Below, one piece after another: positions 36,955 to 46,443 of a stretch of 64,000 nt of DNA. This stretch comes from Flammeovirgaceae bacterium UBA2366 (lineage in GTDB: Bacteria; Bacteroidota; Bacteroidia; Cytophagales; Cyclobacteriaceae). Under the pieces are notes generated by a model. The model ran no database searches. It was not told the DNA's origin and worked only from the letters and a program-made list of their open reading frames with translations. The DNA lies in assembly GCA_002344065.1 (NCBI GenBank), contig DDTK01000011.1, positions 620,001 through 684,000 on the forward strand. Direction: 5' to 3'. The position numbers were made by a program, and so were the translations under genes. The first letter of the stretch is position 1. Each line of letters starts with the position of its first letter.

Positions 36955-37665
36955 ATGAAACTGATCTCCTGCACCCTGATAATTGTATTGTTTTCAATAA
37001 TGGCAAAAGCACAGGATTTCGGTCTTTCGTTTTCCTATTTCATCCCGAAAAATGGTTACTTCTCCACACCCATAAGTCCGTTTTCCATTCGGGGAATTGG
37101 TTTCAACCTGAATAATTTTATTGCTGTTGAAACCGGTGCTTCACTTTACCGCATGTCTGGTCTGAATGTTAAGGGCCTTCCGTTCGAAACCAAAAACCCC
37201 TTGGTAGGTCCGAATTTCACCATCTTTATTCCTGCCGAATTAGTATTTGAATTGAAAGGCAATAACATTCAGTTTGATATAAAGGGTGGTGGCTTTTTTT
37301 TCTACGGGTTTGATCAGAAAATACTATACGGCAATATGGATCGCGCTATGCGCGAATTTTACCAGTTGGAAATTGTGAATGCCGACCTTACCTATGAAAA
37401 CAAACCCGGCTTCGGTTATCATGTTGGAGCGGAGCTGACCTTATATGTTACGCAACAGGTGGGTGTATCGCTTGAGTGTAACTACCTGGTGGGGCAATCT
37501 TCATTTCCATTAATGGGTAGCTTTACGGGAGGCACTGGAAGTACCATTGAAACTACGCCTGTCAATTATCCGGATGCAAAAATTGACCTGACTGGTCTGG
37601 AGTTTTCTATTGGATTAATCTTCAGCTCTGGCGGTGGCGCAGCACCAAAGAAAAGAAGACGATAG
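36955..37665 (+). CDS. Secreted outer-membrane-like beta-barrel protein
   Basis: The protein has 236 residues. The signal peptide MKLISCTLIIVLFSIMAKAQ is followed by short amphipathic beta strands rich in Phe and Tyr (FGLSFSYFIPK, IQFDIKGGGFFFYGF, GYHVGAELTLYV, GLEFSIGLIFSSG). These suggest a small 8-stranded outer-membrane barrel. The C-terminus is a basic KKRRR tail rather than an aromatic residue, which is odd for a barrel. I do not recognise a named family. It is convergent with the CapA-like gene, with stops 1 bp apart. Confidence 0.75.
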   Translation: MKLISCTLIIVLFSIMAKAQDFGLSFSYFIPKNGYFSTPISPFSIRGIGFNLNNFIAVETGASLYRMSGLNVKGLPFETKNPLVGPNFTIFIPAELVFELKGNNIQFDIKGGGFFFYGFDQKILYGNMDRAMREFYQLEIVNADLTYENKPGFGYHVGAELTLYVTQQVGVSLECNYLVGQSSFPLMGSFTGGTGSTIETTPVNYPDAKIDLTGLEFSIGLIFSSGGGAAPKKRRR

Positions 37666-37666
37666 T

Positions 37667-39031
37667 CTACTCTATAGCCAAGCCATTCACAAACCGCACT
37701 ACTCTGCTCTGTGGCCATTCGGGTTCTATCCGCTTAAGGTAATGATTAGCTTTTTCAAACTCCATAAATTTACCTGTATAAAAAAACGTAACACCATCTG
37801 CGTTCAGCACGCTGTCCAGGCCGTGAGGAAATGCGTCTGCCTTTTCTAATACAGAATAAACCTCTTCACTGTTTCTCGCTTCCCGTAAACGAACCGCATA
37901 TGTGATAACTGTATCTGACGGAATTTCCATTAGCTCTGAAATTCCTTGGTTATACTTTCCCAGCAGTTTCCTTGAATCGTCAATAAATGTTTTAAAAGCC
38001 AATTTTGATGGTTCATCTTTGATAAAATTGGTTGCATCATTTTCAAATGTTGATACTGGTAAAACATAAAAACTTCGTTTGCTATCAGTTGTTCGATAAA
38101 CCCATTGCAACCGGTAGTTCGCGGTATCGATAGTGGTTACAGAAACGGTATCGGTAATAATTTTCTTCAGCTCCACCTGAAGCATAGCTCCTCCATCCCG
38201 GTAACGGGGCCGTTGCCCCGACACAAAGTTACCGAGTGAATAGACCACCAATTGATTCTCTTCCTTTCGCCACTCCATAGGCTGAAGCACATGAGGGTGC
38301 GCCCCAATCACCAACTGGGCCCCATGCCTAAAGCAAAATTCAGTAAGCTGTCTCTGCTGTTTTGTTGGTTGGTTTTCATACTCGTTGCCCCAATGCATAA
38401 AAACAATAGTAGCATCAGGTTGCAGTTCACGGGCACGTACAAGATCTTTTCGTATTAGTGCAGTATCAATGGGGTTTACAATATTGGGCTTTGTTACCGG
38501 AATCCCATTTGTACCATAGGTATAATTAAGCAATGCCAGTTTGAATCCATTTTTATGAATCAGCAACGGATAGTCATTCATTCTCTCTACGGTATCCGTA
38601 AATGTGCCGGTATGTATAAGCTTAAGGCTGTCCAAAACTCTGATGGTTCGCTCCAGTCCTTTCTTTCTACGGTCAACACTATGGTTGTTGGCGGTGACCA
38701 AAACATCCACACCAACTTGTTTTAAAGCCACGGCCAGTTCATCAGGCGCGCTGAATTGCGGATAACCCGTATAGGGTTTACCCGCCAGGGTTAACTCCAG
38801 GTTGCCTATGGTAAGATCAACGGATTGAAAATATGGTTTAAGAAATTGAAAACAATCTGTATAATCATGCTTACCGGTTTTTGAATGGTAGGCGGCATTA
38901 ATCTGCGTTTCATGCTGCATAATATCACCAAGAAATAACAAGGAAATCCGTGCAGTATCCTGTGCGTTGATGAACTGCGCACAAAGAACCAGCAGTGAAA
39001 AAATTAAACCCTTATAAATTACAGATTTCAT
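37667..39031 (-). CDS. CapA-family metallophosphatase-like protein
   Basis: The protein has 454 residues, with a signal peptide ending near QFINAQ. The CapA/PgsA-type domain begins with LLFLGDIMQH, continues through DLTIGNLELTLAG and VTANNHSVDRR, and has the late blocks FMHWGNEYE and IGAHPHVLQPME. This is a calcineurin-like metal site of the family associated with poly-gamma-glutamate or capsule synthesis. No capB or capC gene is present, so a role in polyglutamate is not supported. A C-terminal tail of about 150 residues is unassigned. It is 3 bp downstream of pdeM and probably co-transcribed. Confidence 0.9.
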   Translation of the reverse strand: MKSVIYKGLIFSLLVLCAQFINAQDTARISLLFLGDIMQHETQINAAYHSKTGKHDYTDCFQFLKPYFQSVDLTIGNLELTLAGKPYTGYPQFSAPDELAVALKQVGVDVLVTANNHSVDRRKKGLERTIRVLDSLKLIHTGTFTDTVERMNDYPLLIHKNGFKLALLNYTYGTNGIPVTKPNIVNPIDTALIRKDLVRARELQPDATIVFMHWGNEYENQPTKQQRQLTEFCFRHGAQLVIGAHPHVLQPMEWRKEENQLVVYSLGNFVSGQRPRYRDGGAMLQVELKKIITDTVSVTTIDTANYRLQWVYRTTDSKRSFYVLPVSTFENDATNFIKDEPSKLAFKTFIDDSRKLLGKYNQGISELMEIPSDTVITYAVRLREARNSEEVYSVLEKADAFPHGLDSVLNADGVTFFYTGKFMEFEKANHYLKRIEPEWPQSRVVRFVNGLAIE

Positions 39032-39034
39032 TCT

Positions 39035-39673
39035 TCAAATTTTTATTACTGTATTATCAGCAATGGCAAATAGCTGATCTTCTTTTTTAGGTTGTATACG
39101 TGAAAGTCCTGTAAACATACCAAAAGCCGGCAGATAGCCTTGTTGTTCGCCAAAGTAAAAACAAGGCAACATAATTCTTTGCTTTCCTCTGCCGGAAAGC
39201 TGAACCCCGGGATGAATATGACCGGAAATTGTATAAACCCCGGGAAGATGCTTCTCGGTTGGAAAATGTGAAAACAAAAAAGTATCCAATTGCAAACCTT
39301 CGCCATGAAGAATAATATTGCTTCGGGTGTATTGATGGTTGGTTAAAATATCATGATTACCGGTCACCAATTCAAATGAAAGTTGTGTAAACGAACGTGT
39401 AAACTGGCCAACTATTTCCCAATCATAGTTATAATGGCTATGAAAAAGATCACCAATGCAAATCATCCTTTGGGGTTTTACCAGTTGCACCAGCTCGATT
39501 AACGTTTCCCAGTTTTTGTCATTGGCCTTTGGAGGCACGGGTATGCCAGCCTTTCGGAAATGATTTACCTTCCCCAAATGCATATCGGCCAATAATAACA
39601 TGCTCTGCTTTTTCCACCACACAGCACGTTGTGGAAGAAGTGTAAATGTTTCGTTAAAAATGGTAACTTCCAT
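39035..39673 (-). CDS. pdeM: Ligase-associated DNA-damage-response endonuclease PdeM-like
   Basis: The 212-residue calcineurin-fold phosphoesterase has metal motifs LLADMHLGKVNHFR, CIGDLFHSHYN, LVTGNHD and ISGHIHPGVQLSG. The combination with FRKAGIPVPP is typical of PdeM, which in other genomes clusters with an Lhr-type helicase, an exonuclease and an ATP-dependent DNA ligase. Here the helicase is 15 kb away and the other two are not in the window. It heads a two-gene unit with capA and is divergent from an esterase gene, 53 bp away. Confidence 0.88.
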   Translation of the reverse strand: MEVTIFNETFTLLPQRAVWWKKQSMLLLADMHLGKVNHFRKAGIPVPPKANDKNWETLIELVQLVKPQRMICIGDLFHSHYNYDWEIVGQFTRSFTQLSFELVTGNHDILTNHQYTRSNIILHGEGLQLDTFLFSHFPTEKHLPGVYTISGHIHPGVQLSGRGKQRIMLPCFYFGEQQGYLPAFGMFTGLSRIQPKKEDQLFAIADNTVIKI

Positions 39674-39726
39674 AATCGTACATGTAGAAGTAAAAGTGGT
39701 AACTTACCCTTCTTTAAAATTTTTGT

Positions 39727-40473
39727 ATGTCAAAAGTATTGCTTCTTTCAAGTTTCATTTTCATGTCCTCCCTGTTGTTTGCACAGAATTTATCTGAATT
39801 TAAAAAACTTGAATTTATCACTCCGCAAGATACACTTCCTTACCGTTTACTATTTCCTGAAAATATCGCATCCGATAAGAAATATCCGCTTGTGATCTTT
39901 CTTCATGGCTCAGGCGAACGCGGACGCGATAACGAGCAAAACCTGAAATACATCACTGACTTGTTTCTGAATACAGCCAACAGAAATACATTTCCAGCCT
40001 ATGTTGTTGTGCCGCAGTGCCCCAAGGATAAGCGTTGGGCGCCTCAAGACTGGTATGGTAAAGTAGAAGAACCAGCATCGTTGGTTATGACCTTGCTGGA
40101 TTCATTGGTACAGCACGAATCCGTTGACCCAAACAGGATTTACCTTATGGGCCTTTCCATGGGAGGATTTGGCACGTGGTATCTTATCACACGTTTCCCC
40201 AATACGTTTGCCGCAGCCGTTCCCATTTGTGGAGGTGGAGATTGGAATCAGGCGAAGGCATTAAGCCATATCCCGCTGTGGATATTTCACGGAAAAAAGG
40301 ATGAGGTTGTGCTGCCTGAACAAAGTAGAAAGATGGTTCACGCCTTGAAAAAAGCAGGAGCTAAACCCCGTTATACGGAATACAAAAAAGTTGGACACGA
40401 CAGCTGGACACCCGCACTGAAAGAACCCCAATTACTCAACTGGTTATTCAACCAACATTTATCGGGCAATTAA
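39727..40473 (+). CDS. Secreted alpha/beta-hydrolase (carboxylesterase/phospholipase type)
   Basis: The protein has 248 residues, with signal peptide MSKVLLLSSFIFMSSLLFAQ. The nucleophile is the Ser of GLSMGGFG. The Asp is probably in FHGKKDEVVLP and the His in VGHDSW. An oxyanion stretch (FLHGSGERG) comes before them. It resembles the prolyl-oligopeptidase-like/ESD esterase group that includes PHB-depolymerase-like and feruloyl-esterase-like enzymes. The substrate cannot be set from sequence. It is monocistronic, secreted to the periplasm or beyond. Confidence 0.88.
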   Translation: MSKVLLLSSFIFMSSLLFAQNLSEFKKLEFITPQDTLPYRLLFPENIASDKKYPLVIFLHGSGERGRDNEQNLKYITDLFLNTANRNTFPAYVVVPQCPKDKRWAPQDWYGKVEEPASLVMTLLDSLVQHESVDPNRIYLMGLSMGGFGTWYLITRFPNTFAAAVPICGGGDWNQAKALSHIPLWIFHGKKDEVVLPEQSRKMVHALKKAGAKPRYTEYKKVGHDSWTPALKEPQLLNWLFNQHLSGN

Positions 40474-40584
40474 GCTCAAAAGCAAATAAATAGGAGTATC
40501 TAAAGCATTTCGGTTTCATAAAATATTTAACATTACGGTAATATTGGAGAATGTTTTTCAGGACAACTTTACCCCCTTACAACT

Positions 40585-41754
40585 GTGGCTAAACACCCCA
40601 TGCTTAAACCTGATGTTACTGTTAAAAGAAGGAAAAACGTAAGTGAAGTTCCTTACCTGAACCTCCTTGAATGGGCCACAAAAGAGCGGACATTCCTTAT
40701 CCTGATTGGTTTAGCCTTTATCCTGGCAGCCTTTGCCACATTCAATGGAAAAACAGCCATGTGGTTTGGTTTTCTGTTTGCCGCCTATGCTGCCGTAGCA
40801 AATGACAGCATTCAATCGCTGGGAACGTTTATAGAAAGTAACAAAGACAAACGGTGGTATGTGCTGTGGTTGTTTACGGGCTTAATCATGTTAGGCACCC
40901 TTACGTTCAGCTTCATCTATTTTAATGGTGACGTTACCTACCAACGTTTGCTGGACAATGAGGGTAATACCAAATATCCATTCGATGAACAATTTTCCTA
41001 TTTCCAGATTATTGCTCCAGTAGTATTACTGATTCTGACAAGGCTTCGCATGCCCGTATCCACAACGTTTTTATTGCTAAGCGTTTTCAGTGCAGATACC
41101 AGTGGCATTACCTCAGTGGTATGGAAAAGTGTATCCGGTTATATACTCGCGTTTGTTATTTCTTTTTTGATTTGGTATTTCGGATTTGATCTGATCCGAA
41201 AATATTTCAAAAAAAGAAAAGCACATTTCGGATGGACCATTACGCAATGGGTTGTCAGTGGATCGCTATGGTCGGTTTGGCTCATGCAGGATGGCGCAAA
41301 CATTGCGGTGTTTCTGCCACGAACGCTCGAGCTTTGGCAGTTCATAATTTTTGTGGGTACTATTTTCTTTGGTTTAGGCTTGCTCTTCTATTTAAGGGGT
41401 GACAAAATACAGCAGGTAGTTAGCGAAAAAGTAAGGATTTCGGATGTGCGTGCAGCTACCCTTATTGACTTTACTTATGTGTTGCTATTGATTTATAAAC
41501 TTTTTGTAAGTACCATACCTATGAGTACAACCTGGGTATTTCTGGGAACCATTGGCGGACGGGAGATGGCCGTAAGTCTATCCAGAAAAAAGAAGGGCTT
41601 TAAACATAAAGGAAAAGCCTTAAAAATTATCGGGCGTGATTTTCTGTATGCCACCATCGGACTGGTGATCTCAGTTGCCCTTGCATCAGGTGCGAACCCT
41701 ACCATACGCAACAAAGTTATTGAGTATTTAACCGATCTATTTACTCTCGGATAA
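40585..41754 (+). CDS. PiT-like polytopic membrane protein
   Basis: The 389-residue protein has about ten hydrophobic helices. The block RLRMPVSTTFLLLSVFSADT resembles the repeated PVS[ST]T signature of inorganic phosphate (PiT) permeases, and an N-terminal AAYAAVANDSIQSLGTF resembles the paired GANDxxN repeat. Both are degenerate, so a phosphate transport role is unsure. The start is taken at GTG 40585; an ATG at 40600 (MLKPDVTV) is equally possible. Its last 14 bp overlap the end of the convergent universal stress protein gene. Confidence 0.75.
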   Translation: MAKHPMLKPDVTVKRRKNVSEVPYLNLLEWATKERTFLILIGLAFILAAFATFNGKTAMWFGFLFAAYAAVANDSIQSLGTFIESNKDKRWYVLWLFTGLIMLGTLTFSFIYFNGDVTYQRLLDNEGNTKYPFDEQFSYFQIIAPVVLLILTRLRMPVSTTFLLLSVFSADTSGITSVVWKSVSGYILAFVISFLIWYFGFDLIRKYFKKRKAHFGWTITQWVVSGSLWSVWLMQDGANIAVFLPRTLELWQFIIFVGTIFFGLGLLFYLRGDKIQQVVSEKVRISDVRAATLIDFTYVLLLIYKLFVSTIPMSTTWVFLGTIGGREMAVSLSRKKKGFKHKGKALKIIGRDFLYATIGLVISVALASGANPTIRNKVIEYLTDLFTLG

Positions 41755-42550
41755 GCAGAACAGGCACTTCAACATGGGTTGTAAGTTGATGTGCGGGTGC
41801 GGGTGAAAATAACTTCTCTAACAAACTGTAATTGCGATTGATGGTGCAAAGCAGATCAACATTATTTGCGTTTACATACTTCACTACGTTTTCTACTGTA
41901 TCATCGTGCTGTGCTGGTAATACCTTTACCTCCATCGCATATGCAGCATTAAACTTATCCACCCATTCAGAAATCTGTTTACCCTTAGCCTGACTACCTC
42001 GGATATTCAATACCGACAATTCCTGTGACGTTTTTTTAAGTATCTCAATGAACGGTTCAAACTCCCGAAGATCAAATGACTTCATATCGGTGGCCAACAC
42101 AGCCTTGTTCGGAACTTTTGGATTATGGGAGCCTGGAACAACCAGAACCGGAACTTTGGTATTTTTAGTAATGAATGTCAAGAGGCTGTCCTTCCCCGGC
42201 TGACGCTCGGTATTTCTGCCCATTACAATTACATTGGGCTTCACTTTTTCAATTTGCTTTAAGAGATTAAATTGAACATTACCCACCAGTATTTCTTCCT
42301 CCACTACAATTCCTTCCAACGAAATAATTTCACGCAATGATTTCATCTTTTCGTTAACCTTTCGTGTCAAACGATCAAGACTCCAGGTTACCACAACAGG
42401 ATTCTCTGACTCGGGCACTTCATTCAGGTCAATAACATGGCCCAACACTACTTTTCCCTCCGCAAAGCGAGCAAGCATGGTTGCATACTGCAACGCGTTG
42501 AGTGAACACTCAGAGAAATCAACCGGCACGTAATAGGTTAGCTTCTTCAT
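41741..42550 (-). CDS. Tandem-domain universal stress protein
   Basis: The protein has 269 residues: two UspA folds, about 1-140 and 145-269. The first has YYVPVDFSECSLNALQYA and the ATP-loop-like VMGRNTERQPGKDSLL. The second is more divergent and ends in HVEVPVLLIRE. Such tandem Usp proteins are cytoplasmic and can tune transporters. The gene follows the SulP transporter by 6 bp in one operon, a combination seen in SulP permeases with attached or neighbouring Usp domains, so control of that permease is a fair inference. Confidence 0.92.
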   Translation of the reverse strand: MKKLTYYVPVDFSECSLNALQYATMLARFAEGKVVLGHVIDLNEVPESENPVVVTWSLDRLTRKVNEKMKSLREIISLEGIVVEEEILVGNVQFNLLKQIEKVKPNVIVMGRNTERQPGKDSLLTFITKNTKVPVLVVPGSHNPKVPNKAVLATDMKSFDLREFEPFIEILKKTSQELSVLNIRGSQAKGKQISEWVDKFNAAYAMEVKVLPAQHDDTVENVVKYVNANNVDLLCTINRNYSLLEKLFSPAPAHQLTTHVEVPVLLIRE

Positions 42551-42556
42551 GACCGT

Positions 42557-44179
42557 TTATTGTTTGGTATCCAATTCAAGTTCTTCAACATGATCCTTTC
42601 CATTCCCATTTTTCACGGTATGTTTTCGGTTTTCACGAATCAGCTCAACATCAATATTTTTGGCTTTAGCCTGATTTTTAAAATCTTCAATAATCTCCAT
42701 CACATCGTAATCGATATGCACTGATTTACTCATGTCGATGGTTACTTTGGTGCCTTCACGCACACGGCTTAACTCCTTCTTAATACTACCTTTATTTAAG
42801 AAGACTACTTCTTCGGCCAATGTCATTTTCACTTCGTCTTCACCGCTATTTGATTTTTCTTTGTGCATATAATGCGAATTTTTATAGCTGTTTCGCAGAA
42901 GAATAATTACAGCCACGGCCACACCTATACCGATACCTTTCAATAAATCCGTAAACACAACACCTAAAACAGTAGCCATAAAGGGAAGAAACTGACTCCA
43001 GCCTAACCGGGCCATTTCTCTGAACATGGATGGTTTCGCAAGCTTATAGCCAACCACTAATAGTACAGCTGCCAGAACAGAGAGCGGAACAAGGTTAAGA
43101 ACACCGGGAATAGCGACCACGCATAAAAGCAGCAAGAAGCCATGCAGAATGGCTGACATTTTTGTTTTACCACCCGATTGGATATTAGCAGAACTACGAA
43201 GTATAACCTGTGTAACAGGAATTCCACCTATAAGCCCTGACAGCATATTACCACTACCCTGCGCAATCAATTCCCTGTTGGTATTGGTTGTGCGTTTGTA
43301 CGGATCGAGTTTATCGGTAGCCTCAACTGAAAGCAGGGTTTCAATACTGGCTACTATGGCTAATGTAAAGGCGACTACCCAAACCTCCTGACTTAATACG
43401 GCTGAGAAATCAGGCAACGTAAACTGCCCCAAAAAACTAGTAAAGCTATCAGCAACGGGAACGGAAACCAGATGGTCACCACTCAATGACCACTGAGGCA
43501 GAAATGCTGTGGTTAAAGATTGATAAATAATACCAACCACTACTGCTACCAGCGGACCTGGAATTAGTTTAAAAATCTGATGCCTTTTTGTTAACACTAA
43601 ATCCCACAATAAAATAATGCCCAATGCTATTGCGCTGATAAGTACAGCGGGTGGAGTAATGGCATCAACCATGTAAAGCAATTCGGAAAACGTATTGTGT
43701 CCATCGGCCTGAGTAAATGAAAGATCTCCTTCATAGTCGGCATCATACCCAAAGGCATGCGGGATTTGTTTTAAGATGATGATGATACCAATAGCGGTAA
43801 GCATGCCCTTAATCACCGATGTTGGAAAGTAGTAGCCAATGATACCGGCCCGCGCAAAACCTAAACCAATTTGGATAAGGCCAGCCAGTACCACTGCTAC
43901 CAGAAATACTTCGAATGATCCAAGTTGTTGAATGGCGGTTAACACAATAACCGTTAACCCCGCGGCAGGGCCACTAACACCTAACTGAGAATTACTGATG
44001 GAGGCAACCACTATACCACCCACTACACCGGCAATTACACCCGAAAATAAAGGCGCTCCGCTCGCCAATGCAATGCCTAAACACAGTGGCAAGGCCACAA
44101 AAAATACTACCAGACTGGCCGGAAAATCATAACGTAGTGATGAAAATAATCCCTTTCTATCGTATCCATTCGAACTCAT
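42557..44179 (-). CDS. SulP-family anion transporter with STAS domain
   Basis: The 540-residue SLC26/SulP permease has about 12 helices in residues 20-430. It contains the SulP hallmarks LPLCLGIALASGAPLFSGV, GVSGPAAGLTVIVL, VASIETLLSVEATDKL, and GNMLSGLIGGIPVTQVI. A C-terminal STAS-like domain follows (about 445-520, VHIDYDVMEIIEDF). The family carries sulfate, bicarbonate or chloride; bacterial members of this type are often bicarbonate/Na+ symporters (BicA-like), but the ion cannot be told. It leads the operon with the Usp gene. A palindrome upstream (44260-44274) may be a control site. Confidence 0.93.
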   Translation of the reverse strand: MSSNGYDRKGLFSSLRYDFPASLVVFFVALPLCLGIALASGAPLFSGVIAGVVGGIVVASISNSQLGVSGPAAGLTVIVLTAIQQLGSFEVFLVAVVLAGLIQIGLGFARAGIIGYYFPTSVIKGMLTAIGIIIILKQIPHAFGYDADYEGDLSFTQADGHNTFSELLYMVDAITPPAVLISAIALGIILLWDLVLTKRHQIFKLIPGPLVAVVVGIIYQSLTTAFLPQWSLSGDHLVSVPVADSFTSFLGQFTLPDFSAVLSQEVWVVAFTLAIVASIETLLSVEATDKLDPYKRTTNTNRELIAQGSGNMLSGLIGGIPVTQVILRSSANIQSGGKTKMSAILHGFLLLLCVVAIPGVLNLVPLSVLAAVLLVVGYKLAKPSMFREMARLGWSQFLPFMATVLGVVFTDLLKGIGIGVAVAVIILLRNSYKNSHYMHKEKSNSGEDEVKMTLAEEVVFLNKGSIKKELSRVREGTKVTIDMSKSVHIDYDVMEIIEDFKNQAKAKNIDVELIRENRKHTVKNGNGKDHVEELELDTKQ

Positions 44180-44259
44180 ATATCAACGCTTTTAGTACCC
44201 TGCAAATACTCATATAGGCATTAAGCTGACGTTAGAGTTACATTAAAATCCGATTAGAA

Positions 44260-44274
44260 ATGCCTATTAGGCAT
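44260..44274. promoter_or_regulatory. Palindrome ATGCCTATTAGGCAT upstream of the SulP gene
   Basis: This is a perfect 15-nt dyad, with a further half-site ATAGGCAT at 44214-44221. Both are within 100 bp of the SulP start on its upstream side. This fits an operator for a dimeric regulator; no regulator is identified. Confidence 0.4.
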
Positions 44275-44348
44275 AGCCGAAAACAGCTTTTTCCTTGCGG
44301 ATCAACAACTGTAGAAGGAATTGGAAGCTAAAGCATGTAGAAACAAAC

Positions 44349-45710
44349 CTATGTTAGCTGAAGTACCGGAAGTATTATTTTCACCATAGTTCCTTTATTT
44401 AATTCCGATTGGACTTCAAATTTTCCGGCATGAAGCTCAATGATCTTTACCGTTAATGGGATACCGATACCTGTTCCTCGTATCTTACGAACATTATCAG
44501 CCCTGAAAAACGGCTGGGTGATTTTTGGAATATCTGCAGCAGCAATGCCTACCCCCTGATCTTTAACTGAAATAACAATGTGTTCTGCCAAACGCTCAAC
44601 ATCCACCTCAACCGGTGCATTATGCGAGAACTTACTGGCGTTATCGAAAATGTTGATAATAGCTGTTTGCAATAAATTCATATTGCCGCTAACAGAAAGA
44701 TTTCGTAAGTCGGCATGGATGTCAAAATTGAACCGAACCTGATTATCCGGATCCAGTAAATCAAATTTCTTTTTCGATTCCAGTAACAGTTTTGACAGGG
44801 TAATGATTTCAACCTTAAGATCGGCCAGGTTATAACTTACCGTAGAGAGCTGCAGTAAATTATTTACAAGCATATTTAGCCGATCAGCTTCTGATTGAAT
44901 GGTTTTTAAAGATTCCTGGTATTCTTTTGCCGGCCTGTCTTTATCCAGTGCCAAATCCGCCTCGCCAATAATGACGGTAAGCGGATTGCGTATTTCATGC
45001 GAGGCATTGGCTACAAATAATTTCTGTGCATGAAAGGCTTCATCAAGCCTGTCAAGTAAGCGGTTAAATGCCAGCGCCAACTGACCAATTTCATCATCGG
45101 GGTTAAACACGCGTAACCTTTCATGCAGGTTGCTGACGCTAATCGTATTAGCCTTTTTAATTTTGGCCGAGATGGGTGATAATATACGGTTGGACATGTA
45201 GTAACTCATGCTCATCATAATCACCACACCAATAACGAGTGCTGTAACCAAAATAGTGCGCAAATTTTTCATCACGTTAATACCCACAAGATCTACCGCA
45301 ACAATTAACACCGCATAATCGCCACCGGATAGTCTGAATATTCGGCCTGCTCCCTGTCGGTTTTCAAATGAGTAGTACGCTACTCCGGCACTTTCCAATT
45401 GATCAATAAATTCAACCGGATAAACGTATTTAAGAGAATCGCGCCAGCCGTCCGTAATCTGAATAACTTCCTCTGTTTCTTCTGGTAGAATATTCAGAAA
45501 CTGTTCACGAATAAGTTCATATGATTCTTCGGTAAAACTTGCCCGCTCCAGAAACATTTTCTCGGTTATATCTACCCGCTTCATCAAGCGGATGTTAAAC
45601 TCCTTTTGGCGATACTGAGCAGAGAAATAGTACACTGAAATGCCGAAGGCCAATAGCACCAGCGATGATGTTATTCCAAAAAAAATGGAAAGTCTATGCC
45701 TGATCTTCAC
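44349..45710 (-). CDS. HAMP-containing sensor histidine kinase
   Basis: The protein has about 453 residues when started at the GTG at 45710 (VKIRHRLSIFFG), which gives the usual short basic cytoplasmic N-terminus and overlaps the regulator gene by 17 bp. The frame is open to 45746 but that would deepen the overlap. A first helix, a periplasmic sensor of about 120 residues, a second helix, HAMP, HisKA with H238 in FVANASHEIRNPLT and a HATPase domain (NIFDNASKFS, GTGIGIPL) follow. It is coupled to the OmpR-type regulator just upstream. The signal is unknown. Confidence 0.93.
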   Translation of the reverse strand: MKIRHRLSIFFGITSSLVLLAFGISVYYFSAQYRQKEFNIRLMKRVDITEKMFLERASFTEESYELIREQFLNILPEETEEVIQITDGWRDSLKYVYPVEFIDQLESAGVAYYSFENRQGAGRIFRLSGGDYAVLIVAVDLVGINVMKNLRTILVTALVIGVVIMMSMSYYMSNRILSPISAKIKKANTISVSNLHERLRVFNPDDEIGQLALAFNRLLDRLDEAFHAQKLFVANASHEIRNPLTVIIGEADLALDKDRPAKEYQESLKTIQSEADRLNMLVNNLLQLSTVSYNLADLKVEIITLSKLLLESKKKFDLLDPDNQVRFNFDIHADLRNLSVSGNMNLLQTAIINIFDNASKFSHNAPVEVDVERLAEHIVISVKDQGVGIAAADIPKITQPFFRADNVRKIRGTGIGIPLTVKIIELHAGKFEVQSELNKGTMVKIILPVLQLT

Positions 45711-46383
45711 GGTCAGTATCTTTAATGCAATACCCCATACCCACAACGGTTTTAATCAGTGGTGTTGGGAAATCATGATCGATTTTTTTTCGCAGGTAAT
45801 TGATATAAACATCCACCACGTTGGTTCCTAAATCGTGGTTGATATCCCAAACGTTTTCCAGAATATCTGTGCGGGAAACTACCCGGTTCTTATTCAGCAA
45901 AAGATATTCGAGCAATCTAAACTCGCGGGCGGTGAGATCAATTCGTTTACCGCTGCGAAAAACTTCCTTGGCATCTGAATCGAGTTTTAAATCGTCAACC
46001 AATAAGGTCTTGTTTACGAGTATCTTCCTTCGTGCCAGGGCCTGCACCCTTGCCATCAACTCCTTAAACTTAAAGGGTTTGGTCAGGTAATCATCAGCAC
46101 CAATAGTGAGCCCATCCACAATATCGTCAGTCGTTCCTAAGGCTGTAAGCATCAACACCGGGGTATGATCACCATGTTCCTGACGTAATTTTTTGCACAC
46201 TTCCAAACCGTTCATTCCGGGCATAACAATATCCAGAATGATAACATCATACGTTTCACTCAGCGCCATACTCAAGCCCGTAACCCCATCAAAAGCTTGT
46301 GCTACCTGAAAGCCATTCTCTTCCAGTCCTTTACGAATAAAGGAGGCAACATGCTGCTCATCTTCAATTAATAAAATCTTCAC
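45694..46383 (-). CDS. OmpR/PhoB-family response regulator
   Basis: The receiver is at 1-120 with phosphoacceptor D51 in VIILDIVMPG and the switch sequence LMLTALG, then KPF. A winged-helix Trans_reg_C domain follows at about 128-225, with IDLTAREFRLLEYLLLNKNRVVSR and LGTNVVDVYINYLRKKID. It overlaps the histidine kinase gene by 17 bp, so the two are a cognate pair. Target genes are not evident; the adjacent TonB receptor, 60 bp upstream on the same strand, is one candidate by position only. Confidence 0.95.
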   Translation of the reverse strand: MKILLIEDEQHVASFIRKGLEENGFQVAQAFDGVTGLSMALSETYDVIILDIVMPGMNGLEVCKKLRQEHGDHTPVLMLTALGTTDDIVDGLTIGADDYLTKPFKFKELMARVQALARRKILVNKTLLVDDLKLDSDAKEVFRSGKRIDLTAREFRLLEYLLLNKNRVVSRTDILENVWDINHDLGTNVVDVYINYLRKKIDHDFPTPLIKTVVGMGYCIKDTDREDQA

Positions 46384-46443
46384 CCGATATGATTTTAATT
46401 CCTCAAGTTACAAAATTGAGCAGAGATTAGGCGTGTGAAGACC

